From assembly GCA_052061695.1 (NCBI GenBank), contig JBPZEY010000006.1: a DNA stretch of 64,000 nucleotides; one strand, given 5' to 3'. Below are positions 49,183 to 58,507 of this stretch, one piece after another. Position 1 is the first letter of the stretch. Each line of letters begins with the position of its first letter. The notes under the pieces are model-generated. The model was not told the DNA's origin, searched no databases, and saw only the letters and a program-made list of their open reading frames with translations. This DNA comes from Alkalicoccus luteus. GTDB taxonomy: Bacteria; Bacillota; Bacilli; Bacillales; Salisediminibacteriaceae. Made by a program: the position numbers and the translations under genes.

Positions 49183-51605
49183 ACGTCTTCATCCCCTTTC
49201 AAGCGATGCTTAATCAACGTGACAATTCCCAGGGCAGCAACCCCCAGCACGAGAACTTCAAGCAGTGTATCAAGACCGCGGAAATCAACCAGGATGACGT
49301 TTACCATGTTATATCCGCCGGCCAGTGGAACAGAGTTTTCAATAAAGAAATCTGATATTGGCGTAATGTCACTTTCGGCCCGGAGTGCGTGTACAGACAA
49401 GCCGGTCAAAATGACAAACACGCCGACAGCACCGGAAACAGCCGCTTTAAAAGCCGTAGTAAGAGGCGCTTTTTTCTCTTTTGTGATTTCCGGCATATGC
49501 CGGAACACAAGCAGGAACAGCACGACCATCACGGTCTCAACCAGCAGCTGCGTAAGTGCCAGGTCGGGAGCACGGAAGATCACAAACAGCAGTGCTACTA
49601 AAAACCCGATCACCCCGAGAAGAACGAGATTAGTAATCCGTTTGTGAACGAACGGAAGCACCAGTGTCGCAGCAAGCAGGCTTCCGATTACGAGAATTGC
49701 GTAGCCCGGAATACCTCCCTGACCTTCCAGATTGATATCGAGTGAGTTATAGCGGAAAAACGTAAACAACCCAAGACCGACTATAAAAACTGCCATATAA
49801 AGCATGTAATCACGCAGACGGCCTGTCATGTGCGCATTCGTTACATTCTGGGACTGCACCACGAGCTGGTCCAATCCGAAATCATAGGCACGGTTGAGCG
49901 GATCGCGCTCTCGCTGGAAGAAAGCAGCTTCCTGCCACTTTTTCAAATTCAATGCAATCGCAAGACCGAATAAAACGACAGCTACGGTCATCAGCAGCTC
50001 AGTATTTATACCGTGCCAGTGGTAAATATTCACGTAGAACTGTTCGCCAACTGGCGTGATGCCTGGCAGTATTGCCTGCATAGCCGGCTCAATCAGCGTG
50101 TAGCCGAGCAGGTTAGGGAACAGGCCGAACAAAATAACAAGAGAGCCTAAAATGATCGGGGAAATAAGCAGTCCCGCCGGAGCTTCATGTACTTCTTTTT
50201 CATAATTTTCCGGCTTAAATTCACCTGTGAACGTTCTGGTAAACATCATCATGCTGTATACAAAGGTGAACACGCTGGCAATCCAGGCAATGATCGGTAT
50301 AAAGACTCCGAGTGTTTCCAGATTAAAAATATCGAGTGAAGCAACGTTCAACGTGGCTGTAAAGAACATCTCCTTGCTTAGAAAGCCGTTAAAAGGCGGA
50401 AGGCCAGCCATCGCTGCTAACCCGACCAGAGAGACTGTAAAGGTAATCGGCATAATAGCCATCAGTCCGCCCAGTCGTTTAACATCTCTCGTGCCGGTCT
50501 CATGGTCAATGATACCGACTGCCATAAAGAGGGCACCTTTAAAGGTAGCATGGTTAATCAGATGAAAAACAGCAGCCATCGTCGCTGTGTAATACATCGT
50601 CTCCGTTTCAATGAAGTCGTAGTGCAGCGCCGCAGCTCCCATACCGAGCAGCGACATGATCAAGCCGAGCTGACTGACAGTTGAAAAGGCGAGTATTCCC
50701 TTCAAATCGGTTTGGCGAACCGCTGAAATAGAACCCCATAAAAGTGTTGTCAGTCCGAAGATAACTAATATCCAGAACCATTCAGCCGTCAGACCGAATA
50801 CCGGTGTGAGCCTGGCCACCAGGTAAATCCCTGCCTTAACCATTGTTGCAGAGTGAAGATAGGCACTTACTGGTGTTGGTGCTTCCATCGCATCAGGAAG
50901 CCAGATGTGGAACGGAAATTGAGCCGATTTCGTGAAGGCCCCCAGCAGGATAAGCAGCATCGCAGGAAGGATAAGCGGATCCTGTACGATTGCATCAGCC
51001 TGACTGATGATTTCCTGAATGCTGAAGGTGTTTCCTGCAATGATATAAAGAAGGGCAAAGCCGGCAAGCATCGCGAAACCGCCGCTAACCGTAATCAGCA
51101 TCGACTTCTGGGCACCGTAGCGTGATTTCTCCTTATGAAACCAGTAGGCAATTAATAAGGAAGAAGAAAGGCTTGTAAGCTCCCAGAATACGTAGAGGAC
51201 AATCAGGTTGTCCGATAGAACGACACCGAGCATCGCACCCATAAACATAAGCAGATAAACGTAAAAATTGTTTAACGGCTCATCAGGCTTGTTAGTGATG
51301 TAGAAAATAGAATAGAGCACGACAAGCGTACCGATCCCGGTGATCAGCAGCGCAAACAGCATGCTCAGTCCGTCTAAATATACAGTGAAATTAATCCCTA
51401 GAGAGGGAACCCACTGAACGGTATGCTCGACTGCCTCCATCCCCCCGCCTCCAAAGGGAATGTATGTAGCCACGTAAATAAATAAGATCAGCGGCAGCGG
51501 CAGAAGGAACCATCCTGTGTGTATACTGCGGAATTTGTAATAAAGAAATGGCAGAAAGATTGCCATAACAAATGGCGCAAGTACAACGAAATGTAACAAT
51601 GACAA
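49179..51605 (-). CDS. mrpA: Na+/H+ antiporter subunit MrpA
   Basis: The 808-residue largest subunit, homologous to complex I ND5 plus the MrpB-type tail, with about 20 membrane segments. Conserved features are YVFWELTSLSSSLLIAYW (Glu of the proton path), FTKSAQFPFHIWLPDAMEAP (Lys) and NHATFKGALFMAVGIIDHET. The Mrp complex exchanges cytoplasmic Na+ for H+ and is central to life at high pH and salt. I chose the TTG at 51605: agggagg is 8 nt upstream and this matches the B. subtilis start. The open frame continues upstream but has no site. It leads a seven-gene operon with overlapping cistrons. Confidence 0.95.
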   Translation of the reverse strand: MSLLHFVVLAPFVMAIFLPFLYYKFRSIHTGWFLLPLPLILFIYVATYIPFGGGGMEAVEHTVQWVPSLGINFTVYLDGLSMLFALLITGIGTLVVLYSIFYITNKPDEPLNNFYVYLLMFMGAMLGVVLSDNLIVLYVFWELTSLSSSLLIAYWFHKEKSRYGAQKSMLITVSGGFAMLAGFALLYIIAGNTFSIQEIISQADAIVQDPLILPAMLLILLGAFTKSAQFPFHIWLPDAMEAPTPVSAYLHSATMVKAGIYLVARLTPVFGLTAEWFWILVIFGLTTLLWGSISAVRQTDLKGILAFSTVSQLGLIMSLLGMGAAALHYDFIETETMYYTATMAAVFHLINHATFKGALFMAVGIIDHETGTRDVKRLGGLMAIMPITFTVSLVGLAAMAGLPPFNGFLSKEMFFTATLNVASLDIFNLETLGVFIPIIAWIASVFTFVYSMMMFTRTFTGEFKPENYEKEVHEAPAGLLISPIILGSLVILFGLFPNLLGYTLIEPAMQAILPGITPVGEQFYVNIYHWHGINTELLMTVAVVLFGLAIALNLKKWQEAAFFQRERDPLNRAYDFGLDQLVVQSQNVTNAHMTGRLRDYMLYMAVFIVGLGLFTFFRYNSLDINLEGQGGIPGYAILVIGSLLAATLVLPFVHKRITNLVLLGVIGFLVALLFVIFRAPDLALTQLLVETVMVVLFLLVFRHMPEITKEKKAPLTTAFKAAVSGAVGVFVILTGLSVHALRAESDITPISDFFIENSVPLAGGYNMVNVILVDFRGLDTLLEVLVLGVAALGIVTLIKHRLKGDEDV

Positions 51606-51961
51606 GTGAGGTACCTCCCTTATAAAAATAATATTCATGCCAAAATGTGTATACCAGCTCACAATCCTTAACGATTATAATATAAAATATATTTTGTTGC
51701 ATTAATTCAAGTCTACCTTTATGGGTGGGGAAAGTGATAGTAATATGTAGGAATTGACGCAAATTTTTTTTTTGAAACCGCACGTGTCATCCCGGTTGCA
51801 GACTAGTATTTTCATATTTCTGGAAAAATGTAGCAGGCAAAGCTGTCTCTTATCCGAAGCATGGTGTTTAACAGAGGCAGCATTTACGGTATATGAAAAA
51901 TAGTGTATCCTAGTTGAAGCCTGAAAATCGCGCCAGCCATCGTGCAGGAGGGGGAAACGGT
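51606..51961. promoter_or_regulatory. Divergent regulatory region mrpA / yqeG
   Basis: No gene is seen in this 356-nt stretch. For mrp (-), TATAAT at 51679-51674 has only a poor -35. For yqeG (+), TTTACG (51883-51888), 17 nt, TATCCT (51906-51911) is plausible. A run of ten T is at about 51765-51774 (cause unknown). Confidence 0.55.
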
Positions 51962-52480
51962 TTGTTAAAAAAATTCATCCCGAATGAATATGTACAGTCT
52001 GTTTACGATATTGATACAGCTAATTTAAAGAAACTGGGGATCCGCGGAATCATAACGGATCTTGACAACACGCTCGTAGAGTGGGACCGCAAAGAGGCTA
52101 CGGACGAATTGCTGAACTGGCTTGAAATGCTTCGCAACGAAGGGTTTGAAGTCGTTATTGTATCTAATAATAATGAGAAACGAGTTCATACATTCGCGGC
52201 ACCGCACGGCCTGACGTTTATTCACAGCGCCAAAAAACCGTTCAGCCGTGCTTTCCGTGCTGCCTGTAAATTGATGAAGTTAAAGCATGAAGAAACAGTT
52301 GTTATCGGCGATCAGCTGCTGACAGACATCCTTGGGGGCAACCGTGCCGGCTTCAGAACGATACTTGTCGTTCCAGTCGCACAAACAGATGGAATTTTGA
52401 CGAAGTTTAATCGTCAGGTAGAACGGCGCGTGTTCCGGGCGATGAAGAAGAAGGGATTGATAGAATGGGATCGGGAGTAA
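51962..52480 (+). CDS. yqeG: YqeG family HAD-type phosphatase
   Basis: A 172-residue HAD-superfamily IIIA phosphatase. The motifs are IITDLDNTLVEWD (nucleophile Asp), VIVSNNNEKRV, the KKPFSRAFR lysine and VIGDQLLTDILGGNRAG. The substrate is unknown; related mitochondrial and yeast proteins act on phosphatidylglycerophosphate. The start is TTG at 51962, 7 nt from aggaggggg. It overlaps yqeH by 16 nt and opens the conserved yqeG-to-lepA block. Confidence 0.94.
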   Translation: MLKKFIPNEYVQSVYDIDTANLKKLGIRGIITDLDNTLVEWDRKEATDELLNWLEMLRNEGFEVVIVSNNNEKRVHTFAAPHGLTFIHSAKKPFSRAFRAACKLMKLKHEETVVIGDQLLTDILGGNRAGFRTILVVPVAQTDGILTKFNRQVERRVFRAMKKKGLIEWDRE

Positions 52481-53571
52481 CATGTGCAGGCTGCGGAATT
52501 GAACTGCAGACCGAGGACAGCAGCCGGGCAGGCTATGCTCCGCCGCAGGCACTTCAAAAGGAAACAGTGATTTGCAGACGCTGCTTTCGCTTGAAGCATT
52601 ATAATGAAGTGCAGGATGTGCACCTTACAGATGACGACTTTTTAAAGATTTTAAATGAACTGTCGTCACGAGAGGCGCTGATTGTAAAAATTGTCGACAT
52701 TTTTGATTTCAGCGGGAGCTGGCTGGACGGAATCCAACGATTTTCCGGCAGTAATGACGTACTCCTTGTCGGTAATAAGTCCGACTTGCTGCCTAAATCA
52801 GTACGAAAGTCGAAAGTCATTAACTGGATGAAGCGACAGGCGAAGGAATTTGGCCTTAAACCTGCAGAAACGCTGTTGATGAGTGCTCAGACCGGAGATG
52901 GTGTGGAAGAAACGGCAGCGTGGATCGACAAGCTTCGAAAGGGAAAAGACGTGTATGTCGTTGGTGCAACCAACACAGGCAAGTCGTCGTTTATCAACCA
53001 GCTGATCCGCAGGTTCTCAAATGATGAAAATACCGTCGACATCACTACGTCAAATATTCCCGGCACGACGCTGGACAGAATTGATATTCCACTTGATGAA
53101 ACAAGCACGCTTTATGATACGCCGGGCATCATTAATCGTCATCAGATTGCTCATCTTTTAAACAAAGATGATTTAAAGACGATTTCGCCTAAAAAAGAAA
53201 TCAAGCAGCTGATCCATCAGTTGAATCCTGGTCAGACGCTCTTTTTCGGCGGATTGGCGCGCATGGATTTTCTGAAGGGCGAGCCGGGATCGTTTGTCGT
53301 TAATATGTCCAACGACCTGCACGTACACCGTACGAAGCTGGAAAATGCTGATCGGCTTTATGAGAAACATGCGGGAGATATGCTTGCACCACCATCTGGC
53401 GACAGCAGCAATTTTCCCGAATTTAAGAAATCATCATGGAAGCTGCCTGCAGAAAAAACGGACCTTGTGATCTCCGGATTAGGCTGGATTACCGTTCACG
53501 CACCTGGAGCAGAGGTGATGCTGCATGTTCCGGAAGGCGTACAAGCATCTATAAGAGAATCGATTTATTAG
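52465..53571 (+). CDS. yqeH: Ribosome biogenesis GTPase YqeH
   Basis: A 368-residue circularly permuted GTPase needed for 30S subunit assembly. A zinc finger (CAGCGIELQ, then ICRRCFRL) comes first, then the motifs in permuted order: G4 LLVGNKSDLLP, G5 LMSAQTGDG, G1 VGATNTGKSSFINQL and G3 LYDTPGI. The C-terminal domain binds RNA. It is co-transcribed with yqeG and aroE; aroE starts 15 nt on. Confidence 0.96.
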   Translation: MGSGVTCAGCGIELQTEDSSRAGYAPPQALQKETVICRRCFRLKHYNEVQDVHLTDDDFLKILNELSSREALIVKIVDIFDFSGSWLDGIQRFSGSNDVLLVGNKSDLLPKSVRKSKVINWMKRQAKEFGLKPAETLLMSAQTGDGVEETAAWIDKLRKGKDVYVVGATNTGKSSFINQLIRRFSNDENTVDITTSNIPGTTLDRIDIPLDETSTLYDTPGIINRHQIAHLLNKDDLKTISPKKEIKQLIHQLNPGQTLFFGGLARMDFLKGEPGSFVVNMSNDLHVHRTKLENADRLYEKHAGDMLAPPSGDSSNFPEFKKSSWKLPAEKTDLVISGLGWITVHAPGAEVMLHVPEGVQASIRESIY

Positions 53572-53585
53572 GAGGTCATCATTCC

Positions 53586-54413
53586 ATGAAGATTTTCGGT
53601 GTAATCGGCGATCCGATCAGCCATTCACTGTCGCCTGTCATGCACGAAGCTGCTTATAAGGAAGCGGGAATAGAGGCGGCCTATCTGCCTTTTCATACGC
53701 CGCCGGAACAGCTCGAAAATGCGATACGCGGCGTTCGAGGTCTTGGAATGACGGGGATTAATGTGACTATTCCTCATAAAGAAGCAGTCATCGCCTATCT
53801 GGATGAACTTGATCCAACTGCAAAGCGAATCGGTGCCGTGAACACGATTGCTCGTAAGGGCGACCGACTGATTGGCTGTAACACGGACGGAGAAGGATAT
53901 GTCCGCTCACTCGAACCGAATTTGCGACGCAAACTTGATTCGTGCCGGATCCTGATCATCGGAGCAGGAGGAGCAGCCAGAGCGGCTGCAATGACCCTTT
54001 ATGACAGAGGAGCAGAGATTACAATTGCCAATCGCACGGTCGAACGCGCAGCCTCTCTTGCTCAAGCGTGCGGAAATAAGGTGAAGGTTTGCTCTATGCA
54101 GGAAGCACAGGCTCAGCTGACATCATTTGACGTGATCATTAATTCAACATCGATCGGCATGACTCCGGATCTTGCAAGTATGGCTCTGCCGCTTGATAAG
54201 CTTTCCCGAAATACCGTCGTAAGCGACATGATCTACACGCCGCTTGAAACGGCCTTTTTAAAGGCGGCAGCAAAGCAGGGTTCTACTGTTGTAAATGGCA
54301 CAGGTATGTTTATTGAGCAGGGAGCACTGGCTTTTGAGCGCTGGACCGGAATGGAAGCCCCGCGCGAAGCGATGCTCCGTGCAGTCATGTCTAAATTGAA
54401 AGGAGGAAACTAA
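53586..54413 (+). CDS. aroE: Shikimate dehydrogenase (NADP+)
   Basis: Reduces 3-dehydroshikimate in aromatic amino acid synthesis. The 275-residue enzyme has the shikimate site GDPISHSLSPVMHEAAYK, the catalytic lysine in NVTIPHKEAVIAY, and the NADP fold ILIIGAGGAARAAAMTL. The ATG at 53586 follows aggagg; the open frame begins far inside yqeH and is not used. yhbY starts 3 nt after the stop. Confidence 0.96.
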   Translation: MKIFGVIGDPISHSLSPVMHEAAYKEAGIEAAYLPFHTPPEQLENAIRGVRGLGMTGINVTIPHKEAVIAYLDELDPTAKRIGAVNTIARKGDRLIGCNTDGEGYVRSLEPNLRRKLDSCRILIIGAGGAARAAAMTLYDRGAEITIANRTVERAASLAQACGNKVKVCSMQEAQAQLTSFDVIINSTSIGMTPDLASMALPLDKLSRNTVVSDMIYTPLETAFLKAAAKQGSTVVNGTGMFIEQGALAFERWTGMEAPREAMLRAVMSKLKGGN

Positions 54414-54415
54414 CC

Positions 54416-54709
54416 ATGCTTACAGGGAAGCAGAAGCGCTTTTTACGTAAAGAAGCGCACCATTTAAAGCCGGTATTTCAAGTTGGAAAAGGCGGTGTGA
54501 GTGCCAACCTGGTCAAACAGACGGAAGAGGCGCTTGAAGCGAGAGAGTTAATTAAACTTAACATTTTGCAAAATAATGCGGAAGATAAAGAAGATACTGC
54601 ACGCCAGATTGCGGAAGGTGCTGGAGCGGATATCGTACAAATCATTGGGAACACGATCATTTTATATAAAGAATCCAAAGAATCCAAGCAGATTACGCTG
54701 CCCGAATAA
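54416..54709 (+). CDS. yhbY: CRM-domain RNA-binding protein YhbY/YqeI
   Basis: A 97-residue protein starting LTGKQKRFLRKEAHHLKPVF with the CRM GxxG-type loop QVGKGGVSANLV and a C-terminal IIGNTIILYKESKE. CRM-domain proteins bind pre-50S ribosomal particles. It begins 3 nt after aroE with aggagg inside the aroE end, indicating tight coupling. Confidence 0.95.
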   Translation: MLTGKQKRFLRKEAHHLKPVFQVGKGGVSANLVKQTEEALEARELIKLNILQNNAEDKEDTARQIAEGAGADIVQIIGNTIILYKESKESKQITLPE

Positions 54710-54723
54710 GGAGCTGACATTGG

Positions 54724-55308
54724 ATGAAGCACATCGGCATTCTCGGAGGTACGTTTGATCCTCCGCACATTGGCCACGTCATTATGGCTGAGGAGGCCAG
54801 GATTCAATTTCATCTCGATGAAATTTGGTGGATGCCAAATCGGATTCCTCCCCACAAAGAAATGACAAATACGCCGGAACAGTTCCGTATCGAAATGGTG
54901 AAATCAGTCGTGCAGCTGTCCGGTGCCTACCGGCTCTGTCTCAAAGAAATGGAGAGGGAAGGGCCGTCTTATACGTCTGAAACGGTTTCCCGTTTACTGT
55001 CTGAACATCCGGAAGATAAATTTTCTTTTATCATGGGCGGAGACTCATTAGCTGGATTTCATAAGTGGAATGATTTCCAGAAGCTTCAGAAACGCCTCGG
55101 ATTTATCGTGATGAACCGGCCCGGAGGTCCCGCTCCGGAAGTAAGACTGGATGAATTCTCTGATTTATCCTTTATCGAAGGCGTGGAGATGACGATTTCC
55201 TCTACATCGATTCGCAGAAAAAGAAAAGAAGGCAGCTGGAACGCGTTTTTAGTTCCTGAAGGTGTTGATTCGGTAATAAAGGAGCACGGTCTTTATGAAG
55301 CTGACTGA
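54724..55308 (+). CDS. nadD: Nicotinate-nucleotide adenylyltransferase
   Basis: Makes deamido-NAD from nicotinate mononucleotide and ATP. The 194-residue enzyme has GILGGTFDPPHIGHVIMAEE with the HxGH ATP site near the N-terminus, MPNRIPPHK, FIMGGDSLAGFHKW and the C-terminal ISSTSIRRKRKEG. It overlaps yqeK by 14 nt. Confidence 0.96.
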   Translation: MKHIGILGGTFDPPHIGHVIMAEEARIQFHLDEIWWMPNRIPPHKEMTNTPEQFRIEMVKSVVQLSGAYRLCLKEMEREGPSYTSETVSRLLSEHPEDKFSFIMGGDSLAGFHKWNDFQKLQKRLGFIVMNRPGGPAPEVRLDEFSDLSFIEGVEMTISSTSIRRKRKEGSWNAFLVPEGVDSVIKEHGLYEAD

Positions 55309-55870
55309 AGCGGTGAACGCAGTGGAAGAAGCACTGCCACTTCGCAGATTTGAGCATACGATGCGGGTTGCCGAAACGGCTGGGGAGCTTGCATCGAAAT
55401 ACGGCGGTGATGCTGATGCTGTTCAGATGGCTGCTGTGCTTCACGATTATGCAAAGTACAGGGATCCGGAAGAAATGCTGCAGGAGATCAACCGTTCCGG
55501 CATGTTTGCGTACGATATCGAAGGCTATGGAACAGAAATTCTGCATGCGTTTGCGGGGGCCCTGCTCGTGGAAAAAGAATTAAACATCCGTTCTTCCGTT
55601 ATCCTCCAGGCGATTGCCTCTCACACGACAGGAAGAGCAGGCATGTCTCTTGAAGAGAAAATAGTATTTTTGGCTGATTATATTGAACCTGGACGTACCT
55701 TCCCGGGTGCTGAGAAAGCACGCGAAGCCTCCCGGCACAGTCTGGAGGCAGGATGTTTGGAAGCCTGTGCTGAAACGATCCGTTTTTTGTCAGGACGAAG
55801 GCTGCCGATCTTTCCGCACACGTTTGAAGCGTACAACGAATTTGCCGCTATGCAGCTGTCGGAGAGGTAA
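55295..55870 (+). CDS. yqeK: HD-domain symmetrical Ap4A hydrolase YqeK
   Basis: A 191-residue HD-superfamily hydrolase with RFEHTMRVAETAGELA and MAAVLHDYAKYR (the HD pair), then ASHTTGRAGMSLEEKIVFLADYIEPGR in the C-terminal half. YqeK proteins cleave Ap4A and related dinucleotides to ADP. It is translated within the end of nadD. Confidence 0.94.
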   Translation: MKLTEAVNAVEEALPLRRFEHTMRVAETAGELASKYGGDADAVQMAAVLHDYAKYRDPEEMLQEINRSGMFAYDIEGYGTEILHAFAGALLVEKELNIRSSVILQAIASHTTGRAGMSLEEKIVFLADYIEPGRTFPGAEKAREASRHSLEAGCLEACAETIRFLSGRRLPIFPHTFEAYNEFAAMQLSER

Positions 55871-55953
55871 AGGCGGGCATACGGTAAACACGTCAACAAA
55901 AAGGTATAATGAAAACAGGACGTCCGCGAAGCGGACTGAAGGAGTGATAAAGC

Positions 55954-56310
55954 ATGACGACTGATAACCAGCTGCTGGATGTAGCTGTCAAAGCAGCAGA
56001 TGAAAAAAATGCACAATTGATTCGATCACTTAACATGAGCGGAGTTTCCACTATCGCAGATTACTTTATTATTTGCCACGGAAATTCTGAGACTCAGGTC
56101 GAAGCGATTGCACGCGAAATTAAAAGTAAGGCTGAAGAAGCAGGCTTCGATGTGAAACGGATCGAGGGTATGAAGGAAGCACGCTGGGTCCTGATCGATC
56201 TTGGCGATATTGTTGTCCACGTTTTCCATAAGGAGGACCGTGATTACTATCAGCTTGAAAAGCTTTGGGGAGATGCACCGTCCGTTGATATCGAAAAGCT
56301 GCTCGGATAG
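55954..56310 (+). CDS. rsfS: Ribosomal silencing factor RsfS
   Basis: A 118-residue protein that binds L14 and prevents subunit joining when nutrients are low. The family features STIADYFIICHGNSETQVEA and EGMKEARWVLIDLGDIVVHV are present. The ATG follows aaggagtg; a small hairpin (GTCCGC 55922-55927, GCGGAC 55931-55936) lies just before that site. TATAAT at 55905-55910 may give local transcription. Confidence 0.95.
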   Translation: MTTDNQLLDVAVKAADEKNAQLIRSLNMSGVSTIADYFIICHGNSETQVEAIAREIKSKAEEAGFDVKRIEGMKEARWVLIDLGDIVVHVFHKEDRDYYQLEKLWGDAPSVDIEKLLG

Positions 56311-56382
56311 CGAGAAGCACCTTGAATACTCGTTTAAACGGTATCAGCTGAAGCTGCATGCGTTTATAATGGAGGGATGCTG

Positions 56383-57114
56383 ATGAGCGACACTCATTTT
56401 GCGGGGCTTTATGATGTACTGATGGAAGATGCCCCCTACGAAGATTGGATGAATTACACGGTGCTACGTATTAAAAGTGAGGGAGCGGTTCTTGATCTCG
56501 CTTGCGGAACCGGAACCTTTACCCTGATGCTTGAAGAAGCCGGCTATCAAGTTTCCGGTGCAGACATTTCAGATGAAATGCTCGCAGCAGCAGAGCGTAA
56601 AGGCAGGAATGAAGGGAAGAGTACGAGCTTCTTTAAACAGGACATGCGAACTGTGGACGGATTTTCAGAGCTGGATGCTGTCACGCTTTATTGTGACGGA
56701 TTGAACTATCTGAAGCATGATGAGGATGTGAAGCAGACGTTTGCTTCTGTGCATCGTGCTTTGAAGCAAAACGGTGTCTTTTTGTTTGACGTGCATACGC
56801 CTTATAAAATGGAGCACGTTTTTGATAATCAGCTGTACGGCGAAAACAGTGAATCAATTTCGTATCTCTGGTTTTGTGAGCCGTCTGATGAACCGCTCAG
56901 CGTGACACATCTGCTTACGTTTTTCGTGCGCACGCAGTCAGGTTTTTATGAAAGAATGGATGAAGAGCTCTATCAGCGTACGTACTCTCCAGAGGTGTAT
57001 AAACAGTGGCTGGAGGAAGCCGGATTTGATCAGGTGCAGCTATCGGCGGATTTCGGCAGCCGTCCGCTAGAAGCGGAGGACGACCGCTGTTTTATTGCCG
57101 CTGTCAAAAAATAG
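56383..57114 (+). CDS. yqeM: Class I SAM-dependent methyltransferase YqeM
   Basis: A 243-residue methyltransferase with the SAM motif VLDLACGTGTFTLMLEEAGY near residues 37-56, VSGADISDEMLAAAERKG, and CDGLNYLKHDED. YqeM is conserved at this position in Bacillus, but the substrate is not known. I chose the ATG at 56383, 6 nt from ggaggg, rather than 56377. A terminator follows. The divergent comER gene of B. subtilis is absent. Confidence 0.93.
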   Translation: MSDTHFAGLYDVLMEDAPYEDWMNYTVLRIKSEGAVLDLACGTGTFTLMLEEAGYQVSGADISDEMLAAAERKGRNEGKSTSFFKQDMRTVDGFSELDAVTLYCDGLNYLKHDEDVKQTFASVHRALKQNGVFLFDVHTPYKMEHVFDNQLYGENSESISYLWFCEPSDEPLSVTHLLTFFVRTQSGFYERMDEELYQRTYSPEVYKQWLEEAGFDQVQLSADFGSRPLEAEDDRCFIAAVKK

Positions 57115-57211
57115 TCGCCGATTTTTGCGACCTGTGATAAGATAAGCAATAGAATGCAATGTGATTCCGCCTTTTATTCTCCACTTACGGAGATAAGCAG
57201 CTAACATGAGC

Positions 57212-57245
57212 AGCCGACTGTCAGCAGACCAGTCGGCTTTTTTGT
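57212..57245 (+). terminator. Terminator before comEA
   Basis: AGCCGACTG (57212-57220) and CAGTCGGCT (57230-57238), followed by TTTTTTG. It separates yqeM from comEA. Confidence 0.88.
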
Positions 57246-57266
57246 GCTTAAAAAGGAGGAATGTCA

Positions 57267-57878
57267 ATGATAGATCGGCTGAAAGAACTGGAACGACCGC
57301 TTCTGATCAAAGCTGCGGCAGTTTGTGCTGCGCTTCTGGCAGCTGTTTTTCTGCTTCAGACTGATGCGGGTCCGGAGAGTAGTGTTCAATCCGCAGATAA
57401 TGAAGAGCAAACGGAATCCGCCTCAGAGCCAGCTCCTGAAGACGGACCGGTCGTGATCGAAATTAAAGGGGAAGTCGTATCTCCGGGAGTCTATACGCTG
57501 CCGTACGGCAGCCGGACCGTAGATGCAGTCGAGATTGCTGGCGGTCATACGGAGCAGGCAGACCTGCTCGCAGTGAACCTTGCAGCTGTTTTGATGGATG
57601 AGATGAGCATTCACGTGCCGTCTCAGCTGGATGAGAGCATGAGTGAACAGGCGCCTGCCGATCCAGCGGCTGAAGCGTCCGGCGGGACTGTAAGTCTGAA
57701 TCAGGCTGATGCAAACATGCTTCAGACGCTGCCTGGAATCGGCCCTGCGAAATCAGAAGCAATCATTCAATACAGGGAAGAGCACGGATCGTTCGCCTCG
57801 CTGGACCAATTAACGCAAGTCCCCGGAATCGGAGAAAAAACACTGGAGTCTATTGCTCCGCTATTGACGCTTCATTGA
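57267..57878 (+). CDS. comEA: Competence protein ComEA (DNA receptor)
   Basis: Binds double-stranded DNA at the cell surface for uptake through ComEC. The 203-residue protein has an N-terminal membrane anchor (about 13-33), an acidic linker, an SLBB domain (IEIKGEVVSPGVYTLPYGSR) and two helix-hairpin-helix motifs at the C-terminus (LPGIGPAKSEAIIQYR and VPGIGEKTLESIAPLL). I chose ATG 57267, 7 nt from aaggagg, since ATG 57261 is too close to that site. Confidence 0.95.
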   Translation: MIDRLKELERPLLIKAAAVCAALLAAVFLLQTDAGPESSVQSADNEEQTESASEPAPEDGPVVIEIKGEVVSPGVYTLPYGSRTVDAVEIAGGHTEQADLLAVNLAAVLMDEMSIHVPSQLDESMSEQAPADPAAEASGGTVSLNQADANMLQTLPGIGPAKSEAIIQYREEHGSFASLDQLTQVPGIGEKTLESIAPLLTLH

Positions 57879-57892
57879 CGTCCGGCTACAAT
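57864..57892 (+). promoter_or_regulatory. Promoter of comEB
   Basis: TTGACG (57864-57869), 17 nt, TACAAT (57887-57892). It starts within the last codons of comEA. Two GACGTC palindromes (57877-57882, 57893-57898) flank the -10. Confidence 0.65.
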
Positions 57893-57923
57893 GACGTCAT
57901 TGGTACATAAAGGGGAGCTGAAG

Positions 57924-58490
57924 ATGGAGCGAATATCATGGCATCAGTATTTTATGGCTCAAAGTCACCTGCTGGCGCTGAGAAGCACATGTACAAGACT
58001 GATGGTCGGCGCTACGATCGTAAGGGATAACAGGATTATTGCCGGAGGGTATAACGGTTCTATATCCGGTGGAAGCCATTGTTCGGAGGATGGCTGCTAT
58101 GTCGTGGACAACCACTGTGTAAGAACCGTTCATGCTGAAGTAAATGCAATTATTCAATGTGCGAAGTTCGGTGTTGCGACAGAGGGATCAGATATTTACG
58201 TGACCCATTTTCCATGTCTGAACTGCTGTAAGGCACTGATTCAAGCGGGCATTAAACGGCTCTATTATGCAGCAGATTACAAAAATCATCCGTTTGCAGC
58301 TCAGCTGTTTGAGGAAGCTGATGTAAGCACTCAGCAGGTGGAGCTGGAAGAAATGATCTTAGATCGCCGTTACACGGAAAAGCTGGCATTTACTGCTGAG
58401 CTTTTGGAGAAGTTAGAAAGGTCCGGGGCCTCTAAAGCAGAACTGGAAGAGATGAGAAGCAAAGCCGACGCTCTTTTTACTCAGATTTAA
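57924..58490 (+). CDS. comEB: dCMP deaminase ComEB
   Basis: A 188-residue cytidine/dCMP deaminase-family enzyme. The zinc site residues are in VHAEVNAIIQC (His, Glu) and FPCLNCCKAL (Cys pair). It is related to human dCMP deaminase; it is in the competence operon, although not needed for DNA uptake in B. subtilis. The ATG at 57924 follows aggggag. comEC starts 17 nt on. Confidence 0.94.
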   Translation: MERISWHQYFMAQSHLLALRSTCTRLMVGATIVRDNRIIAGGYNGSISGGSHCSEDGCYVVDNHCVRTVHAEVNAIIQCAKFGVATEGSDIYVTHFPCLNCCKALIQAGIKRLYYAADYKNHPFAAQLFEEADVSTQQVELEEMILDRRYTEKLAFTAELLEKLERSGASKAELEEMRSKADALFTQI

Positions 58491-58507
58491 GGGGCCGGCA
58501 AACGATC

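Noticed and set aside
57862..57900. GACGTC palindromes as a dedicated operator for comEB
   Set aside because: They flank the -10 and may be chance; no matching regulator is known to me, so they are only mentioned with the promoter.
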